Of a DNA stretch of 5,768 nucleotides, positions 4,188-5,768 are shown one piece after another; position 1 is the stretch's first letter; each line of letters opens with the position of its first letter. Made by a program: the position numbers and the translations under genes. The notes under the pieces were generated by a model. That model was not told the origin of the DNA. It saw nothing but the letters and a program-made list of their open reading frames with translations, and ran no database searches. The stretch is from JBBPYR01 sp038199755. Lineage in GTDB: Bacteria > Chloroflexota > Ktedonobacteria > Ktedonobacterales > Ktedonobacteraceae. The DNA is taken from NCBI GenBank assembly GCA_038199755.1, contig JBBPYR010000217.1:1-5768 (forward strand). The letters run 5' to 3'.

Positions 4188-5768
4188 CTAAAAAACCACC
4201 ATTGGTAACTGTGCCTTTTCTTCTCTCGGCAAACTAAACGAAAATGTCGAACCTGCGTGCAGTGTGCTCTCTACCCAGATCTGGCCGCCATGGGCCTCGA
4301 TGATGGCGCGGCAGATGTAGAGGCCTAGCCCAGCACCAGGGGTAGCTTGTGCCATGGGGTCGCCCACGCGCTGAAAACGATCAAAAATCTGTTCCTGCTC
4401 ACGCAAGGAAATGCCCATACCGACATCACTCACGCTCACGATTACCTCTTCCCCGGTTGCCTGGGCAGAAATGGTAATTCGGCGCTCGCGTGGCGAATAC
4501 TTAATCGCGTTATCCAGCAGATTTTGCAGCACCTCTTCGATGCGGTCACGATCAGCCATGACAGTTGGTAATTGTTCCGGTATGTCTGCCTTGATAGCTA
4601 CACCAGAACTCTTGGCGTGGAGTCGCCTCATCACTACTTCAATCAAGTTCCCCATGTCAAGCGGGCCGATATCCATTTGTAAGCCACCAGCTTGTATGCG
4701 TGAGGCATAGAGGAGATTGCCAACCAGTTTATTTAGGCGGTCAGCCTCCTCCTCTATGGCGGTGAGACGCATATGTAAGGCTTGAGGATTCAACTGTGAT
4801 TGTGCATCGCTGCGCGCCAGGGTCGAGGCGTAGCCTTTGATAATGGCGATGGGCGTTTGTAGCTGGTGCGAAATCACCGAAATGAAGGTGGAACGCTGCT
4901 CTTCCTGTTGCCGTTCACGTGTAATATCACGTACATTTAGTATACCATTCATGGGTTCACCCCTGGTGGAGCGCACACAGGATGCGGTTACTGCAACAGC
5001 AAAACGTTGTCCATCACGAGCCGTTAGCATCATCTCACGATTGACCACTAGTTGTCCAGTAAATGCTTGTAAGATTGGTGAATCTTCCAGACCCAGATCA
5101 TTGCCGAAACGATCTTTTGGGCGCAACACCTCAAAATAGAAGCGACCCAGCACTTCGCTCTCACGCCAACCGGTCAAACGTTGCATCGCGGGATTAAAGT
5201 CGATGATACGCAATGCGTTATCAACCGTCAAGATGCCTTCGGTACTATGTTGAAAGATGGCGGCCAGGCGTCCCTGCTCCTTTGCCAACGATTGGGCCTT
5301 CAATCCACAACGTAAGCCTGCCGCGACCTGCGCGATAAAGAGGCGCAAACTGCCAGGGGTGTCCTTGCTGCTACCATCCTGCTCAAAGCACGAACGATGG
5401 CCCGCGATACGCATGCCATGCAAGAGGCCGAGTGGTCCGGCAGGATCATAGAGAAAGAGCGAACAGCGTTCTACCGTGCCTGGCTCTCGCAATGCGCTAG
5501 CACTTTCGCTTCTGCTCACTTGTTTTGGCGATAGCGACGGAAAAGCTGCTGTGACGAGAGGGCGTTGCGATGTGGGCTGCACACCCTCCTGGGCCATGTC
5601 CAAGAATGGTGGCAACTCCTCTTCAAGCAACTGATATAGCACATATTCGGAGCTACTTTGCGGGTCAAATGCCTCATTTGAGACCACAAATACTCCGCGT
5701 TCGGCACCTAACAGTCGAAGCGCACTACCAACCAGAATTGTCAGTTGATCGTGCAAATCCTCTGACTG
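4188..5768 (-). CDS. PAS-domain sensor histidine kinase (5' end outside window)
   Basis: This is a sensor kinase, partial at the window edge. The frame stays open to base 5768. The only in-window start near its N-terminus is TTG at 5756-5754 with badly spaced GAGG, so the true start is probably further right. Residues are counted from that TTG. Residues 1-155 look like a GAF-type sensor region (ILVGSALRLLGAERGVFVV). About 163-280 is a PAS domain (AIFQHSTEGILTVD, then DITRERQ). The HisKA domain has His297 in SHQLQTP. The HATPase has the N-box Asn412-Asn416 (NLLDNAIKYS), G1 DVGMGI (444-449), the F-box IFDRF (457-461) and G2 GAGLGL (474-479). No membrane segment is visible, so it is probably a soluble sensor. 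The residue after the phospho-histidine is Gln where Glu or Asp is commoner. The stop TAG touches the regulator's ATG, so the two form a cognate pair. Confidence 0.93.
   Translation of the reverse strand, partial: QSEDLHDQLTILVGSALRLLGAERGVFVVSNEAFDPQSSSEYVLYQLLEEELPPFLDMAQEGVQPTSQRPLVTAAFPSLSPKQVSRSESASALREPGTVERCSLFLYDPAGPLGLLHGMRIAGHRSCFEQDGSSKDTPGSLRLFIAQVAAGLRCGLKAQSLAKEQGRLAAIFQHSTEGILTVDNALRIIDFNPAMQRLTGWRESEVLGRFYFEVLRPKDRFGNDLGLEDSPILQAFTGQLVVNREMMLTARDGQRFAVAVTASCVRSTRGEPMNGILNVRDITRERQQEEQRSTFISVISHQLQTPIAIIKGYASTLARSDAQSQLNPQALHMRLTAIEEEADRLNKLVGNLLYASRIQAGGLQMDIGPLDMGNLIEVVMRRLHAKSSGVAIKADIPEQLPTVMADRDRIEEVLQNLLDNAIKYSPRERRITISAQATGEEVIVSVSDVGMGISLREQEQIFDRFQRVGDPMAQATPGAGLGLYICRAIIEAHGGQIWVESTLHAGSTFSFSLPREEKAQLPMVVF

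Noticed and set aside
5754..5756. TTG as the true start of the kinase
   Set aside because: The frame stays open to the window edge, GAGG is only two bases from the TTG, and the sensor domain appears to begin upstream.

Overview
The window carries four protein genes, all on the minus strand, read from the right edge to the left. Base composition is moderate, with long spacer-borne palindromes. The protein styles are a cytoplasmic PAS histidine kinase with a GYAS-type sequence after the H-box, a lipoprotein with a TPTPTP linker, and a divergent URO-D family protein. Together these suggest a Chloroflexota bacterium, most likely of Ktedonobacteria type. That assignment is by resemblance only; there is no rRNA or other taxonomic marker here.

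Layout from the upstream end: (1) 5768-4188, a sensor histidine kinase whose N-terminus lies beyond the window, with a GAF-like region, a PAS domain, HisKA and HATPase. (2) 4187-3447, an OmpR/PhoB-class response regulator whose ATG directly abuts the kinase TAG. (3) 3443-1392, a predicted lipoprotein zinc metalloprotease with HEFQH plus NEG, starting three bases after the regulator's stop. (4) After a 90-base gap, 1301-312, a URO-D superfamily protein that has the HxC...C zinc motif of corrinoid methyltransferases instead of the HemE signature. (5) 1-311 has no gene but is packed with palindromic, GTAG-headed repeats.

The first three genes look like one translationally linked unit: sensing, transcriptional response, and an exported protease made from the same message. 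The promoter must lie to the right of the window. The URO-D gene has its own ribosome binding site and could be separately transcribed or a read-through tail.

The most notable non-coding signal is a 75-base palindromic element at 3351-3425. It sits exactly across the start and signal-peptide region of the protease gene, adds a whole number of codons, puts one candidate ATG in the hairpin loop, and contains a 14/16 match to the ParB-binding parS site. The second is the repeat cluster at 24-262. There, three related 27-base units in inverted arrangement show a compensatory base change, as expected of REP/BIME-like or MITE-like elements.
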